The notes: a model not told the origin generated them from the sequence alone. Counted from the first letter of the stretch, positions 1-8,909 are shown. The stretch: DNA of 64,000 nucleotides from Anabaena sp. 4-3 (GCF_001597745.1 NZ_LUHJ01000039.1:42546-106545); one strand, 5' to 3'. A program made the numbers and translations.

Positions 1-1272
1 ATTTTTGTTGACTTGCGGTACTGGTAAAGGTTTAATAGTTACAGCTGGTGAGGGTTGTGGTTGCGCCTCATTCTCTGCCGAAGTCTCACTTGTTTTAGGC
101 AGAACTACAGCCGGCGTTTTGTCTTGACTAGCTTCAGCCGCATTACTGCCGTCATTTTGGAAACGTAAACTAAATGGATAACGACTGATTTGCTTCTCTG
201 CTTTAGGCGCGTTTTGGGTGAAATATTCTCTGGTTTTTAGTTGCAGTTCGGGAGCAACTGCTCTGTCTTGGAACTGGATATCTAAGACTTTGCCTTCTGC
301 ATCTACTACCAATACACCTAAAACTATACCTTCCAAACCAGGTTTATCTGTGGAGATAGTCTTGCGAATGACTGTTTTTTCTTGCGAATTGGGGTATTGC
401 TGCTGAAGTGCAGCTCTCAATCTTGCGTATGAGTTTACCTGTGTAACTTCAGTCTGTTCAGTTTGTTTAGAAGGTACATCAGGTAGATTCAAAGTAGAGC
501 CTTGCTGCCATTTGGGGATGCTTTGATTAGCAAAGGCTAATTCATCTCCCACTGTCGGAGTTTTGCCAATGGGAGCTACCTTAGCTATATTTTCTCTAGG
601 CTGTGTAGTTGCTGGATTAGGATTAGTATTTACTTGTGTCGCCGGTAGATTGTCAGGCAAATTGTCTGGTAACTTAGCTGCACTCAATTCTGGCAATTTA
701 TCTACAGGTAGCGGTGTTGATGTTGTTGGTACTACCGCCTTGTCATCAAAACTCCGAGGAGTTACAGGTGTAAATCTATTTCTGGCAGCATTGAAGCCAG
801 AATTATCGATTTGGAAATTGCGTCTAGGAGATATCCGCAAGGGCTGTCTTTGGGGCAAGGCAGCTATGCGATAATTTTCTGGTATGGTCTGAATTGGTGG
901 CAGTGATAGCGGTGCTGCCACAGGTGGCGGTAAAGGCGGTAAGGTAGTCGTTGCAGCATTCAAACTCGGAGGAGTTTGTAATTGCAGTTGCGGCTGTTGA
1001 GGAAATTGATTTTGTAATAAAGGTAATTGAGCTTGCAGGGCAACTGGGTTACTACCTGGATTTTCTGGTAGCCGAATTTGATCAGCTGGATTGATTTCTA
1101 CAACACCGACTGTGTTTTGAGAGGATGAGTCTTGTTGTTGATTAGAATTTACAGGCATTAAAGGCACAATTAATGCAATAGCACCATGAATTCCCACAGA
1201 CGCTATTGCTGCTATTCCAGTTGGCTGGCTCAACAATTCAGGTATACTTTTAAACACGGAGACGTAAGACAT
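1..1272 (-). CDS. TonB-like proline-rich envelope protein, C-terminus cut by window edge
   Basis: Reading from an ATG at 1272 toward base 1 gives an open frame of 424 codons that leaves the window without a stop, so the gene is partial. Residues about 20-36 form one hydrophobic membrane segment (ASVGIHGAIALIVPLMPV). After it comes a long Pro/Gln/Asn-rich spacer (LPPLPPPVAAPLSLPP, DNLPDNLPATQ). A folded stretch near residue 330 (KPGLEGIVLGVLVVDAEG followed by GKVLDIQFQD) resembles the C-terminal domain of TonB-type energy transducers. This suggests an inner-membrane-anchored protein spanning the periplasm. A further low-complexity tail follows, unlike classical TonB. No exbB/exbD partner is in view. 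The architecture is clear; the TonB role is inferred. Confidence 0.6.
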   Translation of the reverse strand, partial: MSYVSVFKSIPELLSQPTGIAAIASVGIHGAIALIVPLMPVNSNQQQDSSSQNTVGVVEINPADQIRLPENPGSNPVALQAQLPLLQNQFPQQPQLQLQTPPSLNAATTTLPPLPPPVAAPLSLPPIQTIPENYRIAALPQRQPLRISPRRNFQIDNSGFNAARNRFTPVTPRSFDDKAVVPTTSTPLPVDKLPELSAAKLPDNLPDNLPATQVNTNPNPATTQPRENIAKVAPIGKTPTVGDELAFANQSIPKWQQGSTLNLPDVPSKQTEQTEVTQVNSYARLRAALQQQYPNSQEKTVIRKTISTDKPGLEGIVLGVLVVDAEGKVLDIQFQDRAVAPELQLKTREYFTQNAPKAEKQISRYPFSLRFQNDGSNAAEASQDKTPAVVLPKTSETSAENEAQPQPSPAVTIKPLPVPQVNKN

Positions 1273-1737
1273 AACTGTTAATCGTTCACTCGGCTCGGTG
1301 GCAGTTGACTAGCAAAGCAATTCTATCTTGATGGCAATCAATGCGCCCCTACACAATCAATCATAGCTGCCGATGTTAGCACTCAAAACAGGATGATTTT
1401 TTGTTTTTTATGTAAGACCTGATAACACTTATATAAATATGACACTGGCTGACGAAGTTTTCCCTAATCCTGACTGAGAACGTTGAGTTTTTCACGGTAT
1501 GGGTCGTTACCAGCTTAAACATAGGGTAATCAACTGTGAGAGCGATCGCATCTTTCTAAATGTATAGCTTAAATCGCTGGTGCAGAGGTAGAAGGATAAA
1601 AACTACGGTGGTTTTGATGAACATCAGCAAGTCGAGCTATATTAGCATATCTGCTGATTCTGAGAATGTTGCCAGGGTTGCTATTTTTCTTGGTTTGTTG
1701 TTCCTCAAATCTGAAAATTTAGAAAGCTCAGTTCAAA
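1273..1737. other. Divergent intergenic region
   Basis: About 465 bp between the minus-strand TonB-like gene and the plus-strand lipase gene. It holds a HIP1 site near 1541 and must contain both promoters. I could not identify a convincing -35/-10 pair, operator or RNA structure. Confidence 0.5.
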
Positions 1738-2415
1738 ATGCCATTACCTACAATTATTGTACCGGGATATTTAGAAAGCGCGATCGCTTATCGTCAACTT
1801 GAAGCCGCTCTCAAAAATTTAGGTTTCCCAACCCTCACCGTACCACTGCGGCGGCGTGACTGGCTACCGACTATCGGCGGTAAACCTGTGACACCGATTT
1901 TGCAGCAGCTTGATCGCACTGTTCAACAAGCATTACAAAAATATAACGCTACTCAAGTTAATTTGATTGGTCACTCGGCTGGTGGTTGGATTTCCCGAAT
2001 TTTCCTAGGAGAAAAGCCTTATGCCATGAATGTCTGGAATGCTCATCCTCTAGTAGCAACTCTCATTACCCTAGGCACTCCCCATACTAGCCAAGAACGT
2101 TGGACACGTTGGAATTTAGATTTTGTCAATAATAATTACCCCGGTGCATTTTATCAAAACGTGCATTACGTTTGCGTCGCTGGTCAAACTATTTTCGGGG
2201 AGCGACAACGTGGCAGTTGGTTAGCTTACAGCAGCTATCAATTAACTTGTGGCGAAGGTAATACCTGGGGTGATGGGATTACTCCCATTGCTGCTGCTCA
2301 TTTAACAGGAGCAGAAAATTTGGTGATTGAAGGTGTGAGGCATTCGCCTAGAAGTAGAGGGATTTGGTATGGTTCACCAGAACCTTTAAACATTTGGGTA
2401 CAGTATTTAGCTTGA
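1738..2415 (+). CDS. Alpha/beta-hydrolase, lipase-like
   Basis: 225-residue soluble serine hydrolase. The N-terminal IIVPGYL resembles the oxyanion-hole region of lipases, followed by a nucleophile elbow GHSAG with Ser80. Asp179 (WGDGITP) and His202 (GVRHSPRS) are at suitable spacing for the other triad members. TLGTPH after the elbow is the strand-loop typical of PGAP1/lecithin-acyltransferase-like lipases. No signal peptide is visible, so a cytoplasmic or peripheral membrane role is likely. The ATG has no good Shine-Dalgarno sequence, but the conserved first strand starts at once, which supports it. The substrate is unknown. Confidence 0.8.
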   Translation: MPLPTIIVPGYLESAIAYRQLEAALKNLGFPTLTVPLRRRDWLPTIGGKPVTPILQQLDRTVQQALQKYNATQVNLIGHSAGGWISRIFLGEKPYAMNVWNAHPLVATLITLGTPHTSQERWTRWNLDFVNNNYPGAFYQNVHYVCVAGQTIFGERQRGSWLAYSSYQLTCGEGNTWGDGITPIAAAHLTGAENLVIEGVRHSPRSRGIWYGSPEPLNIWVQYLA

Positions 2416-2420
2416 AAACC

Positions 2421-2444
2421 GGGGCTAGGGGTTAGGGGCTAGGG
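2421..2444 (+). repeat. G-quadruplex-type G-run array
   Basis: Four runs of three to four G separated by CTA/TTA/CTA, telomere-like in spacing, starting 6 bp after the lipase stop. The pattern fits the G3+N1-7 quadruplex rule exactly. A shorter relative follows the TPR lipoprotein gene near 54526. It may be a degenerate intergenic repeat rather than a functional element. Confidence 0.5.
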
Positions 2445-2587
2445 TTAAAATTCAACCAAACATCTTATCATACCTCAATTGCTTTGCCAGATTCAGAAAA
2501 ATTTATTTTTAATCATGTTTTTTAATAAAACTTAGTTACAATTGTAATAAAAATATATATTCACACCAATCACAGGAGGGGCGAGCC

Positions 2588-3229
2588 ATGCAAAGCACCC
2601 AGTTTGATCGGATTTTGCGGCGAATAGCAACGATATTATCGGTCGTAATACTTTCCCTGTGCCTGATGTATGTCTCTACAGGAGTTTTACTGTCTTTTTA
2701 CTACGAACCGACAGCAGGCGGGGCTTATAATTCCTTGAAAATGATTGATACAGAAGTCGCCTATGGTTGGTTATTCCATAGAGCGCATGATATATCAGGT
2801 AATGTGATGATTGCGATCGCCCTCATCCAAATTGTCGTTATGTTCTTAGGGCGGCAATTTCGCAACAGTTGGCTGGTAGCTTGGGTAAGTGGTATTTTCT
2901 TTACCCTGAGCGCGATTGGATTAGATTGGACAGCGATGATTCTCGATTGGACTCAAGAAGGCTACTGGCGGTTTAACATTGAGTTAGGCAATATTGAAGC
3001 TATTCCTGTCATCGGTACACAACTGCGAGATATCCTCACAGGTGGTGGAGCCATCAGCAGCATTACTGTCCAACATCTATATACCCTGCATAGCGATATC
3101 ATCTCTGTTGTTGCCATCGTTTTGGCTGTAGTGCATTTTGCCGCTTTAATGTGGCAAGAACGGCAAATGTATACACAACCAACAGAGAAAACAATTCAAC
3201 TTTCTGGCGCATCACTGGCGGAAGGTTAA
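2588..3229 (+). CDS. Cytochrome b6-like membrane protein (PetB paralogue, N-terminal cytochrome b fold)
   Basis: 213 residues with four likely membrane helices and clear PetB-type motifs: FYYEPT (37-42), YGWLFHRAH (59-67), EGYWRF (124-129), AIPVIG (138-143) and YTLH (165-168). Aligning by eye to cytochrome b6, His67 and His168 match the ligands of the p-side heme. For the n-side heme only His183 is kept and the partner position is Gln81. The Cys that binds heme c in PetB has no equivalent (Ile or Leu at that place). It is therefore probably a b-type electron carrier with one normal heme site, not part of the main b6f complex. A strong Shine-Dalgarno AGGAGGGG lies 6 nt before the ATG. It converges with the antiporter gene, overlapping by 4 bp. 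Function unknown. Confidence 0.75.
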   Translation: MQSTQFDRILRRIATILSVVILSLCLMYVSTGVLLSFYYEPTAGGAYNSLKMIDTEVAYGWLFHRAHDISGNVMIAIALIQIVVMFLGRQFRNSWLVAWVSGIFFTLSAIGLDWTAMILDWTQEGYWRFNIELGNIEAIPVIGTQLRDILTGGGAISSITVQHLYTLHSDIISVVAIVLAVVHFAALMWQERQMYTQPTEKTIQLSGASLAEG

Positions 3230-5115
3230 GCCAATTTCCCTACAGGTAATTCTTCCAACTCTGGCAACTTTTCTAAAGCCAAGGGTGTAGACTGACTAGC
3301 ACCAGATAACCGTTTTAACAGATTCGGTCTGGGGTCGTACAGCAGATAGATAATGCGATCGCCTACTTCCCATTCTTGATTAGCTGGGGTAATCTGTAGG
3401 CGTTCATCCCTCTCTACCAACAACGGCACTAATACCCCAGTCCGCATTTTCTCTTGAATACGTTCCTTTTGATGAGCAAACTCTGATTCATTCAGTGTAG
3501 TTGTTCCTAACTTCACCCGCCCATTCGTCAGGTACTCGTTCCAAGTTTTCACGGCTAAGTCAGAAACAAAAGCTTGCTGAACTTTATTATTAGCAGAATT
3601 ATTCGTTTGGGGGTCACGGGGAAAAACTGCTAACACACGCGGCGGATTAAATTCCTCGGCTGCTCGTTGCGCCACCACGAAATTCACCTCACCATTATTC
3701 GTGATAGCTAAAAAAGTACCCATTGAGCTAAGTCCCGCTTCTTCCAACACCTCAGCATCTAAAGCACTACTAGCAATCACCCTAATATTTTGGGCTTCCG
3801 CTTGCTCTAAATATTCCGGCTCAGTATCGATGAGTACAACATTTTCTCCCCGTTCTTGAAAGAATCGGGCAATTAACAGACTTAAAGGATTACAACCAAC
3901 AATTACCGCCCCTGTGGCTTCGTGAGAAGTAATTTCTAAGCATTGAGCCACCCAGCCAGCAGTCAGTCCTTGACAAACCACAGTCATGATAATCGTGAGG
4001 AATACTAAAGCCTTGATGGCATCACCACCATTGATCCCGTGCTGAGTTAGCAAAATCGCAAACAAAGAAGCAACAGAAGCAGATACAATCCCTCTAGGTG
4101 CAACCCAACTTAAGAATACTTTCTGTCGCCAGTTTAAATTACTGTTCCAAGTACACAACAGGATATTAACTGGACGCACAACAAACATCAATACCAAAAC
4201 CGTCAACAAACTACCCCAACCCAAAGCCAACACACTGGCGATGGAAAGATCAGCCGCTAGCAGAATAAACAGTACAGAAACACTCAGAATTGTCAGTTGA
4301 CCTTTGAAGCTACGCAATAGGCGTTCTTCGGGTACAGAAGAGTTAGCAAATACTGCTCCGGCGACTACGGTAGTCATCACCCCTGATTCACTGCGGATCA
4401 TCTGCGCTAGGATAAACAACCCCCATAGCACCGCCAAAACTACCAAATTTTTCACCTCAAAGGAGAGAAACGTGGCACGTTTGAAAATCAGGCTCATGAC
4501 ATAACCGCCTACCCCACCAATCGCGCCACCAATACCAAGGCGCATCAGTAAACCGATAATGGCATTAATCGGGTCTGCATCACCGTTGATGATGGTGTCT
4601 AGCACCACGAAGGCGAGAATAGCACCAACCGGATCGATTAAAACCCCTTCCCCTTCTAGCAGCGTTGCTACTTGGCGGTCTACATTGATTTGTTTGAGTA
4701 GGGGGCCAATCACCGTTGGCCCTGTCACCACGACTATAGAGGCGTAGAGAAAAGCTATATTCCAAGGAAACTCACCCAACCAGTGAGCCGCCATACTGCC
4801 ACCAATCAGCGTGACGAGAGTTCCCAAGGTTACGAGTAGTTGCAAGCTGAGAGAGACTCTACCCAACTCTCGCAAATCTAGGTTTAGTCCGCCTTCAAAG
4901 AGAATGATCGCCGTTGCTAGACCAACAATTACTTCCAGTCCAGTACCGAGCATTTGGGGATGCAATACCCCCAAACCATCAGAACCGAGCAAAATACCCA
5001 ACATTAGTAACAGGACGATGCTAGGTACACGAAAGTAGGCAGCCAAAACCTGCGCGCTAATACCTGCAACGACAGTAATCACCATCTGTAGGGTGACTTC
5101 AAAAGATGCTTCCAT
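3226..5115 (-). CDS. CPA1-type Na+(K+)/H+ antiporter with C-terminal TrkA domains
   Basis: 629 residues. Residues 1-390 carry about a dozen hydrophobic segments with CPA1 (NhaP) signatures, including FEGGLNL, VTGPTVIGPLLKQ and EGEGVLIDPVGA, the last holding the conserved acidic transport residue. Residues about 400-520 form a Rossmann TrkA-N/RCK domain (GAVIVGCNPLSLLIARFF, then VVLIDTEPEYLEQA). The C-terminus (WEVGDRIIYLLYDP) resembles TrkA-C. The cytoplasmic domains suggest gating by NAD(H) or a nucleotide. It is a plasma-membrane monovalent cation/proton antiporter for pH and salt homeostasis. The ion preference cannot be read from sequence. Its stop overlaps the stop of the cytochrome b6-like gene. 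Confidence 0.85.
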   Translation of the reverse strand: MEASFEVTLQMVITVVAGISAQVLAAYFRVPSIVLLLMLGILLGSDGLGVLHPQMLGTGLEVIVGLATAIILFEGGLNLDLRELGRVSLSLQLLVTLGTLVTLIGGSMAAHWLGEFPWNIAFLYASIVVVTGPTVIGPLLKQINVDRQVATLLEGEGVLIDPVGAILAFVVLDTIINGDADPINAIIGLLMRLGIGGAIGGVGGYVMSLIFKRATFLSFEVKNLVVLAVLWGLFILAQMIRSESGVMTTVVAGAVFANSSVPEERLLRSFKGQLTILSVSVLFILLAADLSIASVLALGWGSLLTVLVLMFVVRPVNILLCTWNSNLNWRQKVFLSWVAPRGIVSASVASLFAILLTQHGINGGDAIKALVFLTIIMTVVCQGLTAGWVAQCLEITSHEATGAVIVGCNPLSLLIARFFQERGENVVLIDTEPEYLEQAEAQNIRVIASSALDAEVLEEAGLSSMGTFLAITNNGEVNFVVAQRAAEEFNPPRVLAVFPRDPQTNNSANNKVQQAFVSDLAVKTWNEYLTNGRVKLGTTTLNESEFAHQKERIQEKMRTGVLVPLLVERDERLQITPANQEWEVGDRIIYLLYDPRPNLLKRLSGASQSTPLALEKLPELEELPVGKLA

Positions 5116-5590
5116 GCTGTCGATGTTGAGTGGTGTGTTTCAAAATATTTTGTAAAGAATAATCAAGACTCCCTTTACAGGTTACAACATTAGACCTTGT
5201 ATCCCTTGCTAAATTCAGAGTTTTTTTCCTACTTAGTCTTTCAAAATACTCTATTTCTGGCTAATTGGCGACAGAGTGTGACAATTAGCCAACAATTCAT
5301 TAATTGTTTTATTATTCAACATAGGTAAAAATACAACATTTGATAGATGTACATAATCTGCCTAGTGTTAGATGTTTTCTGTGTAGGACAGAGGAGGCAG
5401 AGGAGCGGAGGAGATTTTTCCCCAGAAACTCTTGAATTTTGAATTTTGAATTTTGAATTTTGTAGCTTGCTTCCCGTAGGGTATGTTGAATTGATTTGTC
5501 CCCAGTCCCCAACCTGCCCAAAAAATTCTTTGCTCAAACCATTGACATTATCTCAAAAATCCGTTAAGTTATTAAATGTCTGAGGTTGAT
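5116..5590. other. Intergenic region with composite repeat
   Basis: No gene is supported between the antiporter start and the first tRNA-Glu. Short minus-strand frames at 5312-5537 are translations of repeat DNA. The region contains the composite repeat at 5391-5510. The tRNA promoter must lie near 5520-5590 but was not pinned down. Confidence 0.5.
5391..5510 (+). repeat. Composite interspersed repeat, copy A
   Basis: Modules in order: a GGAGGCAGAGGAGCGGAGG purine stretch, ATTTTTCCCCAGAAACTC, four TTGAATTT-type heptads, TGTAG, a 21-nt insert (CTTGCTTCCCGTAGGGTA core), then TTGAATTGATTTGTCCCC. The same order recurs at 34945-35094 and, inverted, at 32737-32926. There the central insert is GCGCAGCCTTCCCGCAGGGTA instead. 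Confidence 0.8.
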
Positions 5591-5663
5591 GCCCCCATCG
5601 TCTAGAGGCCTAGGACACCTCCCTTTCACGGAGGTAACGGGGATTCGAATTCCCCTGGGGGTA
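5591..5663 (+). tRNA. trnE: tRNA-Glu (anticodon UUC), copy 1
   Basis: 73 nt without encoded CCA. It folds as a cloverleaf: acceptor arm GCCCCCA with TGGGGGT, anticodon loop CCTTTCACG with TTC, and T loop TTCGAAT. The closing pair is G1-U72. It closely matches bacterial tRNA-Glu. In cyanobacteria this tRNA serves protein synthesis and is also the substrate of glutamyl-tRNA reductase for heme and chlorophyll synthesis. A near-identical copy follows 121 bp downstream. Confidence 0.97.
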
Positions 5664-5784
5664 TTAAACAATCGATTCTAAGAGTTAAACAGACTTAGTT
5701 AATAACTAACTGTTATTAACTATAACCAATCTGTCGTAGTCATTAACAGAAAATTCTTGGAATTGTTAAATTCCTGAAGTTTAT

Positions 5785-5857
5785 GCCCTCATCGTCTAGA
5801 GGCCTAGGACACCTCCCTTTCACGGAGGTAACGGGGATTCGAATTCCCCTGGGGGTA
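5785..5857 (+). tRNA. trnE: tRNA-Glu (anticodon UUC), copy 2
   Basis: Differs from copy 1 at one acceptor-stem position (GCCCTCA instead of GCCCCCA), which turns a C-G pair into U-G. Anticodon, D and T arms are identical. The flanks are also related (TTAAAT...CTGA before, TATTAAA after), so the two arose by a tandem duplication of about 194 bp. The extra wobble pair could slightly weaken the acceptor stem, but it should still be charged. Confidence 0.95.
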
Positions 5858-5970
5858 TTAAAATAAATCTAAACAGAGAAACAAACTTATCAAAACATAG
5901 TGGGAGTGTGAGAACCCCTGCTCTTTAGAGAGGGGATGTAGCTTGCTTCCCCGCAGGGGTAACACGACTC

Positions 5971-5993
5971 AACAGGTTTTAACCTGTTTTTTT
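5971..5993 (+). terminator. Rho-independent terminator after the tRNA-Glu pair
   Basis: Perfect 8-bp stem AACAGGTT/AACCTGTT with a 2-nt loop, followed by five T. It probably ends the transcript carrying both tRNA-Glu genes. A TAGCTTGCTTCCCC repeat module lies just upstream at about 5938-5962. Confidence 0.8.
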
Positions 5994-6277
5994 AATGCGA
6001 GACTTATGGTAAATTTTTACTAATGATGCTGGTGAAAAACCCATAACAAAAAGCATCATAAGTTGACCAAAAGTAGCCGTACAGCCAAGCAATTGGTCGA
6101 GGCGAGTAGGACTGTTTGAACCAGTCTAAGACCCTTTGGAGCAGAACAAACATTGCGGAGTGTAGCTTTAGCTCACGTAGCAATATCAGTTCGGAATCCT
6201 GGTTTTTCAAAGCCAGGAGAGTTCAATTGTGCTTAATTGTCACTTCCTACGGCTAGTGACGCTGTAGGAACTATTTT
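5994..6277. other. Intergenic region, possible small ORF on minus strand
   Basis: A minus-strand frame at 6004-6210 encodes 68 residues rich in aromatic amino acids (WLYGYFWSTYDAFCYGFF). I recognise no family, see no clear ribosome binding site, and cannot decide whether it is a gene or a remnant. Nothing else was found. Confidence 0.3.
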
Positions 6278-6850
6278 TTAAGTGAAAGACTGTAATCGCT
6301 GGTAAATCGCTAGCATATTAGATTTAAGATCCTGGCTTAAGCGACGTTCAATAATTGACACGGGCATAGTTAGCTTAGGCCAGATTTGGATTGTGTAACA
6401 CAGATGAGTTCCTATAACTTGATCAAGGATATAAGGTTCTAGACACCAACGACCGGAGAAGCCCTTAAAATCACCTTCCACCATTTGAAAGTTGATTTCT
6501 TTGGGGAAATATTCTTCCAAGTCTAAAACCACACGAGCGCAAAAGTTGAAATTGAGTAAGCGTTGAGAACCGACTTGTTCTAACCTAATGCCACCGTTAG
6601 GATGCTCCAATAAAGAACTTGTGGCAAGGTTGGGAATAAAATCCGCTAAGGCTTCATAATCTGTAAGCACCTGCCAGACTCGCTCCACTGGCTGGGGAAT
6701 CTGGACTTTAGCCGTAATTTGTCGCTGTCTCTCGGCAATTTTTTCAATTAGGACTTCTACTAGGGGTAAATTATCTGCATCCGCAATCAATTCGTCATTG
6801 AGATTGGGAGCAAGTGCCAAGTCCTCTGTGATGTTTTGTGGATTAGTCAC
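6278..6850 (-). CDS. SRPBCC (START-like) polyketide cyclase/dehydrase family protein
   Basis: 190 residues. After a 45-residue acidic leader, the segment from about 40 (QITAKVQIPQPVERVWQVL) has the opening of the SRPBCC hydrophobic-pocket fold, followed by TDYEALADFIPNL and later FKGFSGRW. Members bind lipids or aromatic ligands, and some are cyclases. Several cyanobacterial paralogues have no assigned function. Its start overlaps the end of the upstream kinase-like gene by 8 bp, so the two are probably translationally coupled. This suggests that the cyclase-like protein and the sensor act together. No transmembrane segment is present. Confidence 0.75.
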   Translation of the reverse strand: MTNPQNITEDLALAPNLNDELIADADNLPLVEVLIEKIAERQRQITAKVQIPQPVERVWQVLTDYEALADFIPNLATSSLLEHPNGGIRLEQVGSQRLLNFNFCARVVLDLEEYFPKEINFQMVEGDFKGFSGRWCLEPYILDQVIGTHLCYTIQIWPKLTMPVSIIERRLSQDLKSNMLAIYQRLQSFT

Positions 6851-8909
6851 TGTCAGAATATGTGTTACTGTCTTCAGAAAACTGGGGTAGAGTCAGGGTG
6901 AAACAAATTTCACTTAATGAAGAGTCGGGAATGGGGATACTTTCGACGGCGATCGCTCCATTGAGATGCTGCACCAAGGACTTAACTAAAGCTAGTCCTA
7001 AGCCAGTCCCCGGAGTCCAACGGCCTCCTCTCCCCCGACGGAACCTATCAAATATATAGGTGGCATCTTCTTCAGAAATGCCATGTCCTATGTTAGTCAC
7101 TTTGATCATAACTTGATCAACTAGCTGATTAACTTGGTGACTGGCGTGTAGGTGAATAATCGTATTGCGCTCAGAGTATGTATGAGCATTATTCAATAAC
7201 TCTTGCAGAATTCTGTCAAAGCTTTCCAGTTCGGTTTGCAGCTTTAACGACTGCTGTGGGATATCTAAATCTATGGTTAATCCTTTTTGTGCCAGTTTTG
7301 GGGTGATGGCATCAGTAAATGCTTGGATGCGAGCATTGACATTGATATTTTCATAGTGTGGCCGTTCTGGTTGCGTCTCTAGTTTTTGCAGAGTCAGCAA
7401 GTCATTAATTAAGTTGATTTCTTTGGCACACTCTTGTTCGAGGATATCCAAGTATCTTACTTGACGTTCTGGCGTAATCCCTGGCAATTTTAAGTTTTTG
7501 ATCGACATCATCATATTCGTCAACGGGTAGCGTAGGCGATCGCTGATGTTGCTCATAAACTCGTCTTTGATTTGGTTGAGTTCCTGCAATTGCTCTACAT
7601 ATTGACGGGTTCTCTCGTGCAACTTGGCTTGTAGTTCCAGACTGCTTTGCAGTTTGGCGGTACGTTCATCGACTAAAGTTTGGACTTGCCGCAGTGTTTT
7701 TGACTGAATAATGGCGTTACTGACTTGCGCGCACACCATTTCTACCAGATTTAATTCTGCCAGTTGCCAGTTACGCGCCTCTGCTTGCTGTAGCACCAAA
7801 AAGCCGAGGACTTTGCCTTGATTTTCTAACGGCATTAAGAGTACAGATGGTAATTCTGTAATCGTCAACAATGGTGCAACGGCAAAGGTGTCTTGTATCT
7901 CCGTATAGTCGTTGATAATAACGGGTTTTCCCCCATCTGTGAACACACGCTGACATAACCCACAATCAGCCAACGAGAAAGATTTGGTTAAAGATTCTAT
8001 GTGAACTTCTCTACGCCATTCACCCACAACATCGGCTTTTGCCTGGGGAATTTGTTTTTTCGCTGGAGTTCTAAACAGGGTATCTGTATATTTGAGCAAG
8101 ATGAGCAAACCCCGATCTGCTTGGAGAGATTCGGCTGTGGATGCTATAGCTAACTGGAGCATTTGATTTAACTCCAAGTTACTCCGACTCAAGATAGTGA
8201 GTTGCTTAATTAAGCTTTGGTGTTGGTTGCTTTTTTGCAGGTATTGCTGTTGAGTAGCAATCAACTGTGCTTGTGTGACTAGGCTAAAAGCGATCGCACA
8301 AGGCAGTTCCACCGCTTTGAGAATTTGTTTTTCTGCTTCACCCCAATCATAAGATTGGAACTTAATCAGATTAATTACACCATTATTTTTACCTTGGAAG
8401 CGGGTGGGAATGGCTAAAACTGATTTGATTGGTAATGACCAGTGTTGACACCCGATGACTAAGCTATGTTGAATGATGGAAATATCTTCAATCGTAAATG
8501 GTTCCGTCGCACATTGCACCACGGGTAATTCCGTCAATAACCGTTCCGTTGAGAACAGTTCATCGTGTTGCCAGATTCCCAAATATTCAGCAGAACACCA
8601 ACTAGCGGATTTGGCTTTAGTGGAGTCTTCGCCTGTGAGGGTAACTAAGCAACAACAATCTACTTGTGCGGCAACTCCCACCAACGCCGCAATCTCTTGC
8701 AACATTGATGTTGTTGTCTGTGGATTAGTAGCAATGATGTGATTAATTTGTTGTGCCAGATCGTTGGCTGTTGTTTCCTGATGCTGCATCAGTTTGACTG
8801 GGTATGTTTGAAGTCGCTCTGGGTCATCGGAGCATTCTGGCGGCGGTAGTAAATGCTTGTTCATTCGTGATATGCTCTCAAATAGTGGCCCTTTTTTACT
8901 TGCACCCAA
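6843..8909 (-). CDS. GAF-domain histidine-kinase-like protein with degenerate H box
   Basis: 688 residues without membrane segments. Two GAF-like domains (about 60-210 and 235-405) are followed by a coiled coil (405-450), an HisKA-like helix pair and an HATPase domain. The N box (ELLNNAHTYS, 570-579), F box (IFDRFRRGRGG, 619-629) and G2 box (GTGLGLAL, 634-641) are intact. The H box reads FMSNISDRLRYPL, with Asp457 where the phospho-acceptor His belongs. The G1 box has NIGHG instead of DxGxG. The altered codon lies inside a HIP1 octamer (7536-7543). It may be a pseudokinase that binds ligand and partner but cannot autophosphorylate. Alternative start: Met16. It is coupled to the downstream SRPBCC gene. 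Confidence 0.85.
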   Translation of the reverse strand: MGASKKGPLFESISRMNKHLLPPPECSDDPERLQTYPVKLMQHQETTANDLAQQINHIIATNPQTTTSMLQEIAALVGVAAQVDCCCLVTLTGEDSTKAKSASWCSAEYLGIWQHDELFSTERLLTELPVVQCATEPFTIEDISIIQHSLVIGCQHWSLPIKSVLAIPTRFQGKNNGVINLIKFQSYDWGEAEKQILKAVELPCAIAFSLVTQAQLIATQQQYLQKSNQHQSLIKQLTILSRSNLELNQMLQLAIASTAESLQADRGLLILLKYTDTLFRTPAKKQIPQAKADVVGEWRREVHIESLTKSFSLADCGLCQRVFTDGGKPVIINDYTEIQDTFAVAPLLTITELPSVLLMPLENQGKVLGFLVLQQAEARNWQLAELNLVEMVCAQVSNAIIQSKTLRQVQTLVDERTAKLQSSLELQAKLHERTRQYVEQLQELNQIKDEFMSNISDRLRYPLTNMMMSIKNLKLPGITPERQVRYLDILEQECAKEINLINDLLTLQKLETQPERPHYENINVNARIQAFTDAITPKLAQKGLTIDLDIPQQSLKLQTELESFDRILQELLNNAHTYSERNTIIHLHASHQVNQLVDQVMIKVTNIGHGISEEDATYIFDRFRRGRGGRWTPGTGLGLALVKSLVQHLNGAIAVESIPIPDSSLSEICFTLTLPQFSEDSNTYSDSD

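Noticed and set aside
4304-5038. Plus-strand ORFs inside the antiporter gene
   Set aside because: Antisense shadows of a well-supported 629-residue protein.
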